Assembly (NCBI RefSeq): GCF_020164435.1
Contig: NZ_JAIUDQ010000019.1
Location: 26,292 to 90,291 of the forward strand
Reading direction: 5' to 3'
Origin: Phyllobacterium lublinensis
GTDB lineage: Bacteria > Pseudomonadota > Alphaproteobacteria > Rhizobiales > Rhizobiaceae
Length of the DNA: 64,000 bases
The notes beneath the pieces were generated by a model. The model saw only the letters and a program-made list of their open reading frames with translations, made no database searches and was not told the origin of the DNA. This document shows, in pieces, positions 28,265 to 38,550 of the stretch; position 1 is the first letter of the stretch, and each line of letters begins with the position of its first letter. A program made the translations under genes and the position numbers.

Positions 28265-30907
28265 CTATTCGGCCGCAATGCTGAATGTCCGCGCTTCCAA
28301 GGGGAAGCGGCAGGTAACAATCGTGCCCTTGCCTGCGGCGCTGTCGATGTCGACCCGTCCGCCATGCAATTCGACGAAACCCTTGACGATCGAAAGGCCC
28401 AGTCCCGCCCCACGCTTGCGACCCCCGTTCGGATAGGGCTGGAAGCGCTTGAAAATGCTGTTGAGGACATAGTCCGGCATGCCTGGACCGTGATCCTGCA
28501 CGCTGAAGATCATTTCGGCTTGCTCGCGCCAGCAGGCGAGTGTGACTGTGCTTCCTTCCGGCGCATAGTTGGCAGCGTTGCTCAGGAGATTCGCGAGGAC
28601 CTGCTTGACGCGGCTGGCATCGGCACGGAAAGAGCCGGTTCCCGGTGCGACGCGAATATCCAGAAGGATGTTGTGCTCTTTCAACCGTTCAGCGACTTTT
28701 TCCGAAGCCGTCGCGACCGCATCGGTAACCGATACGTCGCTGATGTCGAGCTCCATGATACCCGCATCGACAGTCGCCAGATCAAGAATATCGTTGACGA
28801 TCGTCAGCAGGACTGATGACGAGCTGCCTATATGATCAAGGTAGTCGCGCTGGCGATCGTTGAGCGGTCCTGTCATGGGTGCCTGCAGCAACTCCGTGAA
28901 ACCAATGATGTTGGTCAAGGGAGAGCGCAACTCGTAGGACACGTGCTGCACGAAATCATTCTTCAGCTCATCGGTACGCTCGAGTGCCTCGTTCTTTTCC
29001 TTCAGGGCGCGCTCGACCTGCACGGAGTCGGTCACGTCGACGAAGGTGAGCATGGTCTGGCCATTCGGCAATGGAGCTGTGGCGTAAAAAAGTATCTTGT
29101 CGGTCGTAAGCTCGATATGACCGGAAAGCGACTGGCGCTCATCGTCAAAACCGGTGACTGTCGTGACGAAGCTTTCCCAATGCGCCGCGTCCGAAACCGG
29201 CTCGCAGAGCCGGCGGATAGCGGAGATATGCATGCCCTCCGCAATCTGTTCCCGCTTCAACGACCACAACGTGGCAAATGCCGGGTTGGACAGGCGGATC
29301 TTGCCGTCGGAACCGAAGACGGCAACGCCCTCGGCAAGATGATCCAACGTCTGCCCCTGTACCTTGATCAAGGTATTGTAACGGCTTTGCAGTTCCAGCT
29401 TTTCTGTCAGATTCTCGAAAACCCAGGTAACCCCGCCCTTCGGCTGCGGATTGACGATCACGCGCAGCGTGCGGCCGTCCGTCAAATACCAGATATGCTC
29501 CTGTGACTCGACGGAATGATAGGCGGAGAGCACGGTCTCCTTCCAGCGCCGCCAATCCGGCTGCTCCGGCAAGATACCGTCGCTGCGGAAGCGGTCGAGC
29601 AACATCCCGTTGTCGGGATTACTCTCCAGGAACGCTGTATCGAGGCCCCATAGCTTGGCAAATGCCTGATTAAAGAACTCCAGCTTGCGGTTGGCATCGA
29701 ACATGGCAACTGCTGAATTCAACTGATCCAGCGTGTCGGAATGATTGAGGACCGTGCGCTTGAACTCTTCACGGATGAGTTCAATCTCGCTGATATCCGT
29801 GGCAAGGCCGGCACTGCCGGCACTTCCGGCGACCTCGGCGACACGAAAGACGTGGCGGTCGCCGCCGACCACGGTAGAGAGCTGATCGTGAAAGCGCCGG
29901 CTTGTTGCCTTGTCCCGCTCAATACGCTCGCGGGCCTGGGCACCGAACAATTCCCGTGCCTCCGCAACGGCACTGCGTGCATCGCGAACATCCACGGCCT
30001 TGGCATAGGCCATATTGACCCAGCTGAGGCGGCCATCCCCATCGCGGCTCCAGGCCGGCATGTCAATGAACTCCAGCAGTCCGCGCAGGGTGCCAATGGC
30101 CTCGTTCAGTTGATAATTCTCGGTCTTTAGCAGCGCCTGCGCCGCCCGAGCCTCGCCGAGATTGATGAAACGGACGATGGCATAACCGCCTGAGGTGCGG
30201 CCCTGAACTTCCAGCGGCGCGCCTTTCGAGGTTTCGATCGCGATGTCGAACGGCCGAGCCTTTTCGCGCAGGGCCGAGATCGAGCGATCCAGCAAGCTCG
30301 CCGAATCCATCTGAAGCCAACGACCAAACGCCAGGAACAGGGCCCGTGCCTCGGGCACGCCTATTTCTGGGGGCAGGCTGCCGATCAGGTTGGGCGTGCT
30401 TGACGTACCCTCCCAGACGATGATGCGCTGGTCCTTGAGATTGAGCAGCGACTCATTGCGCTGAACGGTTACGTTGAGATCTGCAACCTTGTCGCGCAAC
30501 AGGCGGTTTTCGTGGGCGATGCGGCTGCGCTCGCGGATGAGCCAGCCTGCGGAAAGAAGAGCAGCACCCATGGCGCCGAGGAACATTGCAAACTGCACAA
30601 CCTCGAACGTACCCACATCCACGCCAAATGGTGTGTTTATCCTGCCGAACGCTTCCTCGGCATGCGCGGGACCAACCGATGTTACCAGGAACGGTAAGGC
30701 CGAGCTTGCGCCGGCCAGCAGTGCCCGCAATTTCGTCAGCACGGATCGTCCCAATGCTGCATGCTTCCCGCGAACATCACCTGTATCAATCGTGTTCCAA
30801 TATGGCCGCAAACCGTTCTCGCCCCATCCAGACGAATGCTGCTGTTCCCATCCTTGCGACTTTTCAATCACTTGGCCCACCTGGAAAACAGCGTCATCCC
30901 GAATCAC
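28265..30907 (-). CDS. divL: DivL-type PAS-domain pseudo-histidine kinase
   Basis: An 880-residue membrane kinase. An N-terminal hydrophobic stretch (about 60-130) is followed by several PAS domains (about 270-600), a dimerisation helix, and an HATPase domain (NLLSNAANYAPEG, VQDHGPGMPD, GAGLGLSIVKGF). The H-box reads QHVSYELRSPL, so tyrosine 658 sits where kinases have histidine. This is the defining feature of Caulobacter DivL, which controls CckA and so CtrA phosphorylation. The HATPase motifs look intact. It sits alone between ahcY and the tsaE fusion, 108 bases after ahcY. Confidence 0.9.
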   Translation of the reverse strand: MIRDDAVFQVGQVIEKSQGWEQQHSSGWGENGLRPYWNTIDTGDVRGKHAALGRSVLTKLRALLAGASSALPFLVTSVGPAHAEEAFGRINTPFGVDVGTFEVVQFAMFLGAMGAALLSAGWLIRERSRIAHENRLLRDKVADLNVTVQRNESLLNLKDQRIIVWEGTSSTPNLIGSLPPEIGVPEARALFLAFGRWLQMDSASLLDRSISALREKARPFDIAIETSKGAPLEVQGRTSGGYAIVRFINLGEARAAQALLKTENYQLNEAIGTLRGLLEFIDMPAWSRDGDGRLSWVNMAYAKAVDVRDARSAVAEARELFGAQARERIERDKATSRRFHDQLSTVVGGDRHVFRVAEVAGSAGSAGLATDISEIELIREEFKRTVLNHSDTLDQLNSAVAMFDANRKLEFFNQAFAKLWGLDTAFLESNPDNGMLLDRFRSDGILPEQPDWRRWKETVLSAYHSVESQEHIWYLTDGRTLRVIVNPQPKGGVTWVFENLTEKLELQSRYNTLIKVQGQTLDHLAEGVAVFGSDGKIRLSNPAFATLWSLKREQIAEGMHISAIRRLCEPVSDAAHWESFVTTVTGFDDERQSLSGHIELTTDKILFYATAPLPNGQTMLTFVDVTDSVQVERALKEKNEALERTDELKNDFVQHVSYELRSPLTNIIGFTELLQAPMTGPLNDRQRDYLDHIGSSSSVLLTIVNDILDLATVDAGIMELDISDVSVTDAVATASEKVAERLKEHNILLDIRVAPGTGSFRADASRVKQVLANLLSNAANYAPEGSTVTLACWREQAEMIFSVQDHGPGMPDYVLNSIFKRFQPYPNGGRKRGAGLGLSIVKGFVELHGGRVDIDSAAGKGTIVTCRFPLEARTFSIAAE

Positions 30908-30950
30908 TAGAATAAACCTTGCGCGAATCGACGGGAAGAACTGGGCGCAA

Positions 30951-30986
30951 AAAAGAAAGCCGAAGAATTTGTCAATCCTTCGGCTT
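30951..30986 (-). terminator. Rho-independent terminator of ahcY
   Basis: On the minus strand AGCCGAAG ... CTTCGGCT (30978-30985 with 30958-30965) with a 12-base loop, followed by TTCTTTT. It ends the ahcY transcript before divL. Confidence 0.75.
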
Positions 30987-31015
30987 CCATATCTTGTGGG
31001 TATATACTGATCAGA

Positions 31016-32416
31016 TCAATATCTGTAGTGGTCCGACTTGAATGGACCGTTTGGCGTTACACCAATATAGGCTGCCTGTTCTTCCGAAAGAACCGACAAT
31101 TTGGCGCCGAGCTTGTCGAGATGCAGGCGGGCAACCTTTTCGTCGAGGTGCTTCGGCAGAACGTAGACCTCATTCTTGTACTGCTCGCCGCGACTATAGA
31201 GCTCGATCTGTGCCAGCACCTGGTTGGTGAAGGAAGCGGACATGACGAAGCTTGGATGACCCGTAGCATTGCCAAGATTCAGCAGGCGGCCTTCCGAAAG
31301 AAGCAGCAGACGCTTGCCATCCGGGAAGGAGATCATGTCGACCTGCGGCTTGATGTTGTTCCACTTCAGATTGCGCAATGCGGCGACCTGGATTTCATTG
31401 TCGAAGTGGCCGATATTGCCGACAATCACCATGTCCTTCATCTTGCGCATCGTGTCGATGGTGATGACGTCCTTGTTGCCGGTCGTCGTGATGATGATGT
31501 CGGCCGTGGGGGCCGCGTCCTCAAGCGTGACGACTTCGAAACCGTCCATGGCTGCCTGGAGTGCGCAGATCGGGTCGACTTCAGTGACCTTGACGCGAGC
31601 GCCGGCGCCATTCAGCGATTGGGCCGAGCCCTTGCCGACATCGCCATAGCCACAGACGACGGCGACCTTGCCGGCCATCATGACGTCGGTAGCGCGACGG
31701 ATACCGTCGACCAGCGACTCCTTGCAGCCATATTTGTTGTCGAACTTCGACTTGGTGACACTGTCATTGACGTTGATGGCCGGGAAGGGCAACAACCCCT
31801 TCTTCTGCAACTGGTAAAGGCGATTGACGCCCGTCGTGGTTTCTTCGGTAACGCCCTTGATGGCGTCGCGCTGCCGGGTGAAGAATCCAGGTGTTTCCTT
31901 CATGCGCTTCTTGATCTGCGCGAAGAGGATTTCCTCTTCTTCGCTTTCCGGCTTTGACAGGACGTCCTCACCAGCTTCGGCACGGGCACCAATCAGGATG
32001 TACATGGTAGCATCGCCACCATCATCAAGAATCATGTTTGACGGCTGACCATCCGGCCACTGGAATATCTGATCGGTATAGGTCCAGTATTCTTCCAGCG
32101 TCTCGCCCTTGACTGCAAAAACCGGAGTTCCGGTAGCAGCGATCGCCGCGGCAGCGTGATCCTGTGTCGAGAAGATGTTGCACGAAGCCCAGCGCACCTT
32201 AGCACCAAGCGCCTGCAGGGTTTCGATGAGGACGGCCGTCTGGATCGTCATGTGCAACGATCCGGTTATGCGGGCGCCCTTGAGCGGCTGCGACTGCCCG
32301 AACTCTTCGCGACTTGCCATCAAGCCGGGCATTTCGGTTTCGGCGATTTCAATTTCCTTGCGGCCCCATGCGGCCAGCTCAAGGTCCTTGACGATAAAAT
32401 CCTGGTTCTCGGCCAT
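31016..32416 (-). CDS. ahcY: Adenosylhomocysteinase
   Basis: A 466-residue NAD-dependent enzyme that splits S-adenosylhomocysteine into homocysteine and adenosine, so relieving methyltransferase inhibition. Landmarks are [36 protein letters not shown] (NAD binding), [11 protein letters not shown] and the C-terminal KSDHYRY. Length is normal for the bacterial type with the extra insert. A strong ribosome site is not visible. HPr lies 179 bases upstream on the same strand, but a separate promoter is likely in that gap. Confidence 0.98.
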   Translation of the reverse strand: MAENQDFIVKDLELAAWGRKEIEIAETEMPGLMASREEFGQSQPLKGARITGSLHMTIQTAVLIETLQALGAKVRWASCNIFSTQDHAAAAIAATGTPVFAVKGETLEEYWTYTDQIFQWPDGQPSNMILDDGGDATMYILIGARAEAGEDVLSKPESEEEEILFAQIKKRMKETPGFFTRQRDAIKGVTEETTTGVNRLYQLQKKGLLPFPAINVNDSVTKSKFDNKYGCKESLVDGIRRATDVMMAGKVAVVCGYGDVGKGSAQSLNGAGARVKVTEVDPICALQAAMDGFEVVTLEDAAPTADIIITTTGNKDVITIDTMRKMKDMVIVGNIGHFDNEIQVAALRNLKWNNIKPQVDMISFPDGKRLLLLSEGRLLNLGNATGHPSFVMSASFTNQVLAQIELYSRGEQYKNEVYVLPKHLDEKVARLHLDKLGAKLSVLSEEQAAYIGVTPNGPFKSDHYRY

Positions 32417-32595
32417 CTCAATCAGCTCCGTCGTTCAGTGTTCCGTTTGGCCGCGCTCGATCAATCGGGCGGCCGGAGATGGGCTTGACTAGCAGATTAG
32501 GCATCAACGCACAATGGGATATAAAGAAATCCTTATGCGTGCATATGGCGCAGCGGGTTTTGGGAAGGAAATGCCAGCAGCAGTGGCGCGGCAGG

Positions 32596-32910
32596 TCAGG
32601 CTTCCTCGCCAAACTTGTCCGCGATCAAAGCACCCAGCGCCTTCATGACTTCAATGGCCTGAAGTCCGGAGGCGCTGACCTTGATGGAGCATCCGGGCGA
32701 TGCAGCGAGCATCATAAGGCCCATGATCGATGTTCCCCCAACGGTCATGCCATCCTTCTCGACGCGGACGTGGGCGTCATAGCCGTCGACCAGCTGGACA
32801 AACTTCGCCGATGCGCGCGCATGCAAGCCGCGGCGGTTGATGATCTCGAACGACTCCACAAGTGCATTATCCGGATCAAACGTGCCGGTTGTTTCCGCAG
32901 TCAGGCGCAT
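32596..32910 (-). CDS. HPr-family phosphocarrier protein
   Basis: A 104-residue HPr with a short N-terminal extension. H30 in RRGLHARAS is the site phosphorylated by enzyme I, and S61 in GGTSIMGLMML is the regulatory serine site targeted by HprK. It begins nine bases after the EIIA gene. The chain HPr, EIIA-Man type, short HprK and ChvG/ChvI is a conserved Rhizobiales set. There is no sugar permease here, so this is a regulatory phosphorelay, not a transporter. Confidence 0.92.
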   Translation of the reverse strand: MRLTAETTGTFDPDNALVESFEIINRRGLHARASAKFVQLVDGYDAHVRVEKDGMTVGGTSIMGLMMLAASPGCSIKVSASGLQAIEVMKALGALIADKFGEEA

Positions 32911-32919
32911 CCATACCCT

Positions 32920-33321
32920 CTATTTGGCTGTCAGCACCTGGCTGGCCACGTTGATATATTTCCGTCCCGCATCCTGGCCTTCCCGCAATGACGCGGCCAT
33001 GTCATTGGTGACGCGCACGCTGGAAAGCTTGATCAGCATCGGCAGGTTAACGCCAGCGATCACCTCTATCCGTCCCGACTCCATCACGGAAATCGCGAGA
33101 TTGGAAGGTGTACCACCAAACATGTCCGTCAGAATGATGACGCCCGAACCATTGTCGGCACGTGCAACGGCATCGACGATGTCGCGCCGGCGCTGCTCCA
33201 TATCATCATCCGCGCCGATCGACACGGTTTCCAAATACTCCTGCTGGCCGACAACATGCTCCACGGCATGATGAAACTCCTCGGCCAGTCTTCCGTGCGT
33301 CACAAGCACGAGTCCGATCAT
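32920..33321 (-). CDS. PTS EIIA component, mannose-family type
   Basis: A 133-residue EIIA of the mannose class. H9 in LVLVTHGRLAEEF is the expected phosphorylated residue, and LTDMFGGTPSNLA (about 64-76) is the conserved loop around the active site. It is encoded between HPr and the short HprK with no EIIB, EIIC or EIID gene nearby. In this order the protein is thought to signal phosphoenolpyruvate or nitrogen status rather than to carry sugar. The target here is unknown. Confidence 0.92.
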   Translation of the reverse strand: MIGLVLVTHGRLAEEFHHAVEHVVGQQEYLETVSIGADDDMEQRRRDIVDAVARADNGSGVIILTDMFGGTPSNLAISVMESGRIEVIAGVNLPMLIKLSSVRVTNDMAASLREGQDAGRKYINVASQVLTAK

Positions 33322-33501
33322 TCTGAAACTGCTCCTGTCGCGCCAGCCCCTTGGGAGAAGGCTTTTATCTGCGCATTGAATGCCCCGTTTGGCAGGTGTC
33401 GCATTCTGGCAGGACGAATCGTGAAGGCAAGTGGAAAAATGGCGCTTAAAAGACAGTCGGTCACTTTCTTGCAGTATAACATGTCAAGCAATTGGATTAT
33501 T

Positions 33502-33963
33502 TTACCTTTTTTTCCATTGTGGGTAGAAAAGCCTGGCCTCTATGGCGCGGCATGCAGCTTCAATCTCGCGTTGTGGTAGCAAAATATGAGGGACGCAGAC
33601 ACCCTCCAGTTGTATTTCGGCTCCATCCGCAAACCGTACGGCACGATCAGCTTCGATCAACTCAGCGACCAGATGGATCACGGCGACAGCCTCGTGATCG
33701 ACCTCGTGCAGCCCGGAACCACGCACTTCCAGACCACCGCGCAACGCCGCGGGGACGCTGCAGATCAGCCGCCCGGATACTGCCTGCAGCCGGCATTGAT
33801 CATCGCTAACGACGGCCGCAAATATTGCCCTGGCAATCGCCCGGTCAATGAGCGCGCGTGCCACGGAGGATTTGCCGGCACCCGAGGGTCCACAGATCAG
33901 GACGCCACGATCTCCAACAACAACTGCCGTTGCATGCACAAGCTGACCAGCACTATCGATCAT
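33502..33963 (-). CDS. hprK: HPr kinase/phosphorylase, short form
   Basis: A 153-residue kinase domain with P-loop CGPSGAGKSS at 24-33 and EVRGSGLHEV as the HprK signature. It lacks the N-terminal domain of the roughly 310-residue Gram-positive enzyme, as is usual in alphaproteobacteria. It should act on the serine of the HPr encoded nearby, two genes further on. It starts at the ATG whose last base is the first base of the chvG stop, so it is tightly coupled to chvG. A 180-base gap separates it from the EIIA gene, where a further promoter may lie. Confidence 0.9.
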   Translation of the reverse strand: MIDSAGQLVHATAVVVGDRGVLICGPSGAGKSSVARALIDRAIARAIFAAVVSDDQCRLQAVSGRLICSVPAALRGGLEVRGSGLHEVDHEAVAVIHLVAELIEADRAVRFADGAEIQLEGVCVPHILLPQREIEAACRAIEARLFYPQWKKR

Positions 33964-35750
33964 CAGACCTCGACTGGAAGAATGGCGGTGAAGCGAGCGC
34001 CGAGATAATTGTCGGAATCGTTCGGATCGATAATGTTCTCGGCATTCAACGTGCCGCCATGGGCTTCGATGATCTGGCGGCTGATGGACAGGCCAAGACC
34101 GGAATTCTGGCCAAAAGCCTCGCCCGAGGGCCGGTCGGTATAGAAGCGCTCGAAAATGCGATCAATCTGTTCAACGCGGATGCCGGGACCATTGTCCTCC
34201 ACCAGGATGCGGATGCGGTCGCCCATGTGCTGAAGCGTAACAGTGATCACACCGTCTTGCTCAGGCACGAAGGAGCGGGCATTCTCGATCAGGTTGGATA
34301 CCACCTGCCCCAAGCGCAAGTCGTGGCCGACGACAAAAAAGCCCTTCCTGTTGTTCGGCAGCTTGCCGACGACATATTCGATCCGGGTGTCCTTCTTGTT
34401 GCGCCTGACTTCGCGGGCGGCCGTGACCAGATTGCCAAGCAGCAGCCGGAGATCGACGTGTTCGGAGTCCTCGCGGGCTAATTCGGCGTCGAGGCGCGAA
34501 GCGTCGGAGATATCGGTGATGAGACGATCGAGCCGGCGCACATCATGCTGGATGACATCCATCAATCGTTTCTTGGAATCCTCGCTTTTGGCCAGCGGCA
34601 ATGTCTCGACAGCGCTTCGCAGCGAGGTAAGCGGATTCTTCAGCTCATGACTGACATCCGCAGCAAAGCTTTCGATCGATTCGATCCGGGCATACAGCGC
34701 ATTGGTCATGTCGCGAATGGACGTTGAAAGATGGCCGATTTCGTCCTGGCGCTCGGAGAAATCGGGGATCTCCTCCCGATTCTTCACACCGTGACGGACC
34801 CGATCAGCGGCAGCCGCAAGGCGGCGCAGCGGATTGGCGATGGTCGAAGCCAGGAACAGCGACAGGATTGCCATGACAAGTGCCGCGACCGTGAAGACGC
34901 GGATGATTGCAAAGCGCTCACCCTGGACGATCTTGTCGATATCGCCGCCCTCGGTAGACAGCAAAAGAACGCCAAGCACGGCGCGGAAACGCTGGATGGG
35001 CACAGCCACCGAAACGACCTGTTCGCCCTTTTCGGTCATGCGCACGACGGTAGCTGGCGCGCCCGTCAACGCCTTCACGATTTCAGGGTAGGACGATCCG
35101 TTGCCGCCCGGCTGCTCCTGGTAGATCGGCAGGTCGCTACGGCGCAGCAGACGCGTCATGCGGTTGGTCAGCCGCTCGAAAAAGCTCGGTTCCTCGCCGT
35201 CGATCGGCGGCAGCTCATAGCGCAGCACTTGGCCGCGGGAATAAAGATGGCGGGAATCAAGCAGGAGATTGGAGTCGCGATCGTAAATGCGTGCCCGCGT
35301 ACGTGTCGGCGAAATCAGCCGCCGCAAGACAGGTGCTACCCGTTCGGGATTGATAGGAAAATCGAGATTGTCGAGAACATCCGGCGTGGGCGTGATGCTT
35401 TGGCCGGCCTGCAGTTCCAGCAGCTTCTCCGGGTCGATCGCAATGGAATTCGTATCGACCGTCGCCGACGAGGCGATCGCCCCGGCGATGATTTCGCCCT
35501 GTGTCATCAAGCTTTCGACACGGGCATCAATCAGCCCGTCACGGAACTGATTAAGGTACATGATTCCTGACAGGAGCACCGCAAGGCCAGCAAGGTTGAG
35601 AAAGAGGATGCGCCGGGTGAGGCTCGAAAACAGGTAGTTACCGAAAACGCGATTGAGCGGCTTGAAGAACCGCCTCAAGGCGAGCGACCGCTTCCGGCGC
35701 ATGACGGCACTCTTGCGGGTAATGCTGCCGCTTTGAAGCTGGGCTACCAT
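33963..35750 (-). CDS. chvG: Two-component sensor kinase ChvG (ExoS)
   Basis: A 595-residue inner-membrane histidine kinase. Two membrane segments (about 45-65 and 290-310) flank a periplasmic sensor domain. Then come a HAMP domain, the H-box VSHELKNPLTSLRSAVE with phospho-acceptor H368, and an HATPase domain (NLIENARSFVPEQDG, VEDNGPGI, GLGLSISRQIIEAHGG). ChvG responds to acidity and envelope stress in Agrobacterium and Sinorhizobium and passes phosphate to ChvI. It lies 143 bases downstream of chvI. Confidence 0.95.
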   Translation of the reverse strand: MVAQLQSGSITRKSAVMRRKRSLALRRFFKPLNRVFGNYLFSSLTRRILFLNLAGLAVLLSGIMYLNQFRDGLIDARVESLMTQGEIIAGAIASSATVDTNSIAIDPEKLLELQAGQSITPTPDVLDNLDFPINPERVAPVLRRLISPTRTRARIYDRDSNLLLDSRHLYSRGQVLRYELPPIDGEEPSFFERLTNRMTRLLRRSDLPIYQEQPGGNGSSYPEIVKALTGAPATVVRMTEKGEQVVSVAVPIQRFRAVLGVLLLSTEGGDIDKIVQGERFAIIRVFTVAALVMAILSLFLASTIANPLRRLAAAADRVRHGVKNREEIPDFSERQDEIGHLSTSIRDMTNALYARIESIESFAADVSHELKNPLTSLRSAVETLPLAKSEDSKKRLMDVIQHDVRRLDRLITDISDASRLDAELAREDSEHVDLRLLLGNLVTAAREVRRNKKDTRIEYVVGKLPNNRKGFFVVGHDLRLGQVVSNLIENARSFVPEQDGVITVTLQHMGDRIRILVEDNGPGIRVEQIDRIFERFYTDRPSGEAFGQNSGLGLSISRQIIEAHGGTLNAENIIDPNDSDNYLGARFTAILPVEV

Positions 35751-35893
35751 TTCTGCCTCAGAAAATCCTAAAGTCAGGCTGTCTCATTGCATTCATGCTG
35801 CGTTGAGACAACCTTGTTCTACAGCGGATCACGTGCCTGTGAAAGCAACAGCCACCTCCCGCTCAGTGTACGCGATACTGCCTCGCAGCGATA

Positions 35894-36595
35894 TCAGGTT
35901 TCGCGGAAGCGATAGCCAACGCCATAGAGCGTCTCGATCATGTCGAAATCGTCATCAACGACTTTGAACTTCTTGCGAAGGCGCTTGATATGGCTATCGA
36001 TGGTTCGGTCGTCAACATAGACCTGCTCATCATAGGCGGCATCCATCAGCGCGTCGCGGCTTTTGACCACGCCCGGGCGCTGCGCGAGGGAATGCAGGAT
36101 AAGAAACTCCGTGACGGTAAGCGTCACCGGCTCACCCATCCAGGTACAAGTGTGACGCTCCTGATCCATGACGAGTTGCCCGCGTTCGAGCGATTTGGCC
36201 TGGACGCTGCCGGGCTTTGCTGCACTTTCGCGCGCTGCGACGCGGCGCAGGACCGCCTTGACACGCTCGACCAGCAGGCGCTGCGAGAACGGCTTGGTGA
36301 TGAAATCGTCAGCACCCATCTTGAGGCCGAACAGTTCGTCTATCTCGTCATCCTTTGACGTCAGGAAGATAACGGGAAGGTCGGATTTCTGGCGCAAGCG
36401 GCGCAAAAGCTCCATTCCGTCCATACGGGGCATCTTGATGTCGAAAATAGCGAGGTTAGGCGGGCGAGCCATCAGACCGTCAAGCGCCGAGGCACCGTCC
36501 GTGTACGTTTCCACACGGTAGCCTTCTGATTCAAGCGCAATCGATACCGAGGTCAGAATGTTGCGGTCGTCATCGACGAGCGCGATTGTTTGCAT
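35894..36595 (-). CDS. chvI: Two-component response regulator ChvI
   Basis: A 233-residue OmpR-type regulator. The receiver domain has D8, D9 and the phospho-acceptor D52 ([12 protein letters not shown]), and K102-like lysine in [10 protein letters not shown]. The C-terminal winged helix ends [11 protein letters not shown]. The ATG at 36595 gives the family N terminus [12 protein letters not shown]. An upstream ATG at 36613 is possible. ChvI controls envelope, exopolysaccharide and central-metabolism genes, and pckA lies divergently next to it. Confidence 0.96.
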   Translation of the reverse strand: MQTIALVDDDRNILTSVSIALESEGYRVETYTDGASALDGLMARPPNLAIFDIKMPRMDGMELLRRLRQKSDLPVIFLTSKDDEIDELFGLKMGADDFITKPFSQRLLVERVKAVLRRVAARESAAKPGSVQAKSLERGQLVMDQERHTCTWMGEPVTLTVTEFLILHSLAQRPGVVKSRDALMDAAYDEQVYVDDRTIDSHIKRLRKKFKVVDDDFDMIETLYGVGYRFRET

Positions 36596-36759
36596 TGCGG
36601 GTACTTCCCTCATGCCGTGTCGTTCCTTGTGCCATTTCCATCAGCGCTGCTTGTGCAGGACAAACTAGGTACAAAATGTGGCACAGTTCACCAGGGATGT
36701 CATCCGGGTCGCATTTTACAGCTCTTACGCGCACGGAAGAACCGGGGAAATTCTCTTTA

Positions 36760-36775
36760 TTTAAACCGATTTAAA
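36760..36775. promoter_or_regulatory. Operator-like palindrome 1 upstream of pckA
   Basis: TTTAAACCGATTTAAA, seven of eight base pairs symmetric about a central CG. Such palindromes with CG in the middle are typical of LacI-family operators. The pckA gene of Sinorhizobium is controlled by the LacI-family regulator PckR, so PckR is the obvious candidate, but I cannot check the motif here. Confidence 0.5.
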
Positions 36776-36788
36776 AAAATTTAAATTC

Positions 36789-36804
36789 TTTAAATCGATT
36801 AAAC
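36789..36804. promoter_or_regulatory. Operator-like palindrome 2 upstream of pckA
   Basis: TTTAAATCGATTAAAC, six of eight base pairs symmetric about a central CG. Its centre is 29 bases from that of the first palindrome, just under three helical turns, so both sites would face the same side of the DNA. Confidence 0.45.
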
Positions 36805-36921
36805 ATTTGATACTACACGTTTTTTCTGCTTTTGACCTAGATATGACGCATTTTTACTGGAAGAGCGAAATGCGGCATCAACTGAGCTTGACCCTTGAAC
36901 CTTGTTAATAATGGCGGACAA

Positions 36922-38535
36922 ATGACTAGAGAGACCGGTACTCATAACGCGGCCATCGCGCTCGGCACCTCAGGCTTGAAAGGGGTATCGGCGGTTTATT
37001 ACAATCTTGAGGCTGCAGAGCTCTACGAAGAGACCTTGCGCCGTGGTGAGGCGGAGCTGACAGCGCAGGGTGCGCTTGTTGCCCGTACCGGTCAGCACAC
37101 CGGACGTTCGCCCAAGGACAAATTTGTCGTTCGCGATGCGACGACGGAAGATCACGTCTGGTGGGACAACAATTCTCCAATGTCGCCCGAGGCCTTCGAG
37201 CTGCTCTATGCGGATTTCATGGAACAGGCCAAGGGGAAGGAACTGTTCGTCCAGGATCTGATCGGCGGCGCTGATGCCGAGTACAGCCTGAACACCCGTG
37301 TCATCACCGAATTTGCCTGGCATTCGCTGTTTATCCGCAACCTGCTGATCCGGCCGGAGCGCTCGGCCCTGACAGGTTTCGTGCCGCAGATGACAATCAT
37401 CGACCTGCCATCGTTCCGCGCCGACCCGGCACGGCATGGTACACGTACCGAGACCGTCATTGCCGTGGACCTGAAGCGCCTGATCGTCCTGATCGGTGGT
37501 TCGGCCTATGCGGGTGAAATGAAGAAATCGGTGTTCACTGCACTGAACTACATTCTGCCGGCAAAAGGCGTCATGCCGATGCATTGTTCGGCCAATGAGG
37601 GGCCCAATGGCGATACTGCCGTCTTCTTTGGCCTCTCGGGAACAGGCAAGACCACCCTTTCGGCTGATCCTGCGCGGACTCTGATTGGTGACGATGAACA
37701 TGGCTGGGGCGAACACGGCGTGTTTAACTTCGAAGGGGGATGCTACGCCAAGACGATCCGCCTTTCGGCCGAGGCCGAGCCGGAAATCTTCGCCACGACC
37801 CAGCGTTTCGGCACTGTCCTTGAGAACGTAGTGCTCGATGGAAACCGCCAGCCCGATTTCAACGATGCCTCGCTGACGGAAAACACGCGTTGCGCCTATC
37901 CGCTCGATTTCATTCCCAATGCGTCGAAGACAGGCAAGGCCGGTCATCCGAAGAACATCATCATGCTGACGGCCGACGCGTTCGGCGTCATGCCGCCCAT
38001 TGCGAAACTTACGCCGGCGCAGGCCATGTATCACTTCCTGTCCGGCTACACTGCCAAGGTAGCTGGCACCGAACGCGGGGTGACCGAGCCCGAAGCGACA
38101 TTCTCCACCTGCTTCGGCTCTCCGTTCATGCCACGCCACCCGTCGGAGTACGGTAATTTGCTGCGGCAGTTGATTGCCGACCACAATGTCGACTGCTGGC
38201 TGGTCAACACCGGCTGGACCGGTGGTGCCTACGGCACCGGCAAGCGCATGCCAATCAAGGCAACGCGGGCGCTATTGACAGCAGCGCTGGACGGATCGCT
38301 GAAGAACGCCGAGTTCCGTACGGATTCGAATTTCGGGTTCCAGGTACCTGTTTCGGTACCGGGCGTCGACAACTCGATCCTCGATCCGCGCTCAACGTGG
38401 ACGGACAAGGCTGGATATGACGCCCAGGCGAGCAGGCTGGTCGACATGTTCATCCGGAACTTCGGCAAGTTCGAAAACCACGTCGACAGTGACATCCGGG
38501 CAGCGGCTCCACAGACACAGATCGCCGCGGAATAA
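36922..38535 (+). CDS. pckA: Phosphoenolpyruvate carboxykinase (ATP)
   Basis: A 537-residue enzyme that converts oxaloacetate and ATP to phosphoenolpyruvate, the first step of gluconeogenesis. [37 protein letters not shown] and the P-loop [11 protein letters not shown] are diagnostic, as is [20 protein letters not shown]. The ATG at 36922 (MTRETGTHN) fits best. A TTG at 36895 would add nine residues. It is transcribed away from chvI and ends at a clear terminator. Two operator-like palindromes lie in its promoter. Confidence 0.97.
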   Translation: MTRETGTHNAAIALGTSGLKGVSAVYYNLEAAELYEETLRRGEAELTAQGALVARTGQHTGRSPKDKFVVRDATTEDHVWWDNNSPMSPEAFELLYADFMEQAKGKELFVQDLIGGADAEYSLNTRVITEFAWHSLFIRNLLIRPERSALTGFVPQMTIIDLPSFRADPARHGTRTETVIAVDLKRLIVLIGGSAYAGEMKKSVFTALNYILPAKGVMPMHCSANEGPNGDTAVFFGLSGTGKTTLSADPARTLIGDDEHGWGEHGVFNFEGGCYAKTIRLSAEAEPEIFATTQRFGTVLENVVLDGNRQPDFNDASLTENTRCAYPLDFIPNASKTGKAGHPKNIIMLTADAFGVMPPIAKLTPAQAMYHFLSGYTAKVAGTERGVTEPEATFSTCFGSPFMPRHPSEYGNLLRQLIADHNVDCWLVNTGWTGGAYGTGKRMPIKATRALLTAALDGSLKNAEFRTDSNFGFQVPVSVPGVDNSILDPRSTWTDKAGYDAQASRLVDMFIRNFGKFENHVDSDIRAAAPQTQIAAE

Positions 38536-38550
38536 AACTTTACGACAAAC

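Larger units (their letters stand above)
36596..36921. promoter_or_regulatory. Divergent chvI / pckA control region
   Basis: About 326 bases without a gene. The left part is ordinary. From about 36750 to 36815 it is very AT-rich and holds two TTTAAA-type palindromes (listed separately). I could not assign a clear -35/-10 pair for pckA. TTGACC occurs at 36833-36838 without an obvious partner. Confidence 0.6.

Noticed and set aside
32417..32595. A possible SAM or SAH riboswitch before ahcY
   Set aside because: A GGCCGC/GCGGCC hairpin is present near the start codon, but I could not fit any known riboswitch consensus.
36970..38184. A 404-codon open frame on the minus strand
   Set aside because: It is antisense to pckA and shows no recognisable domain.
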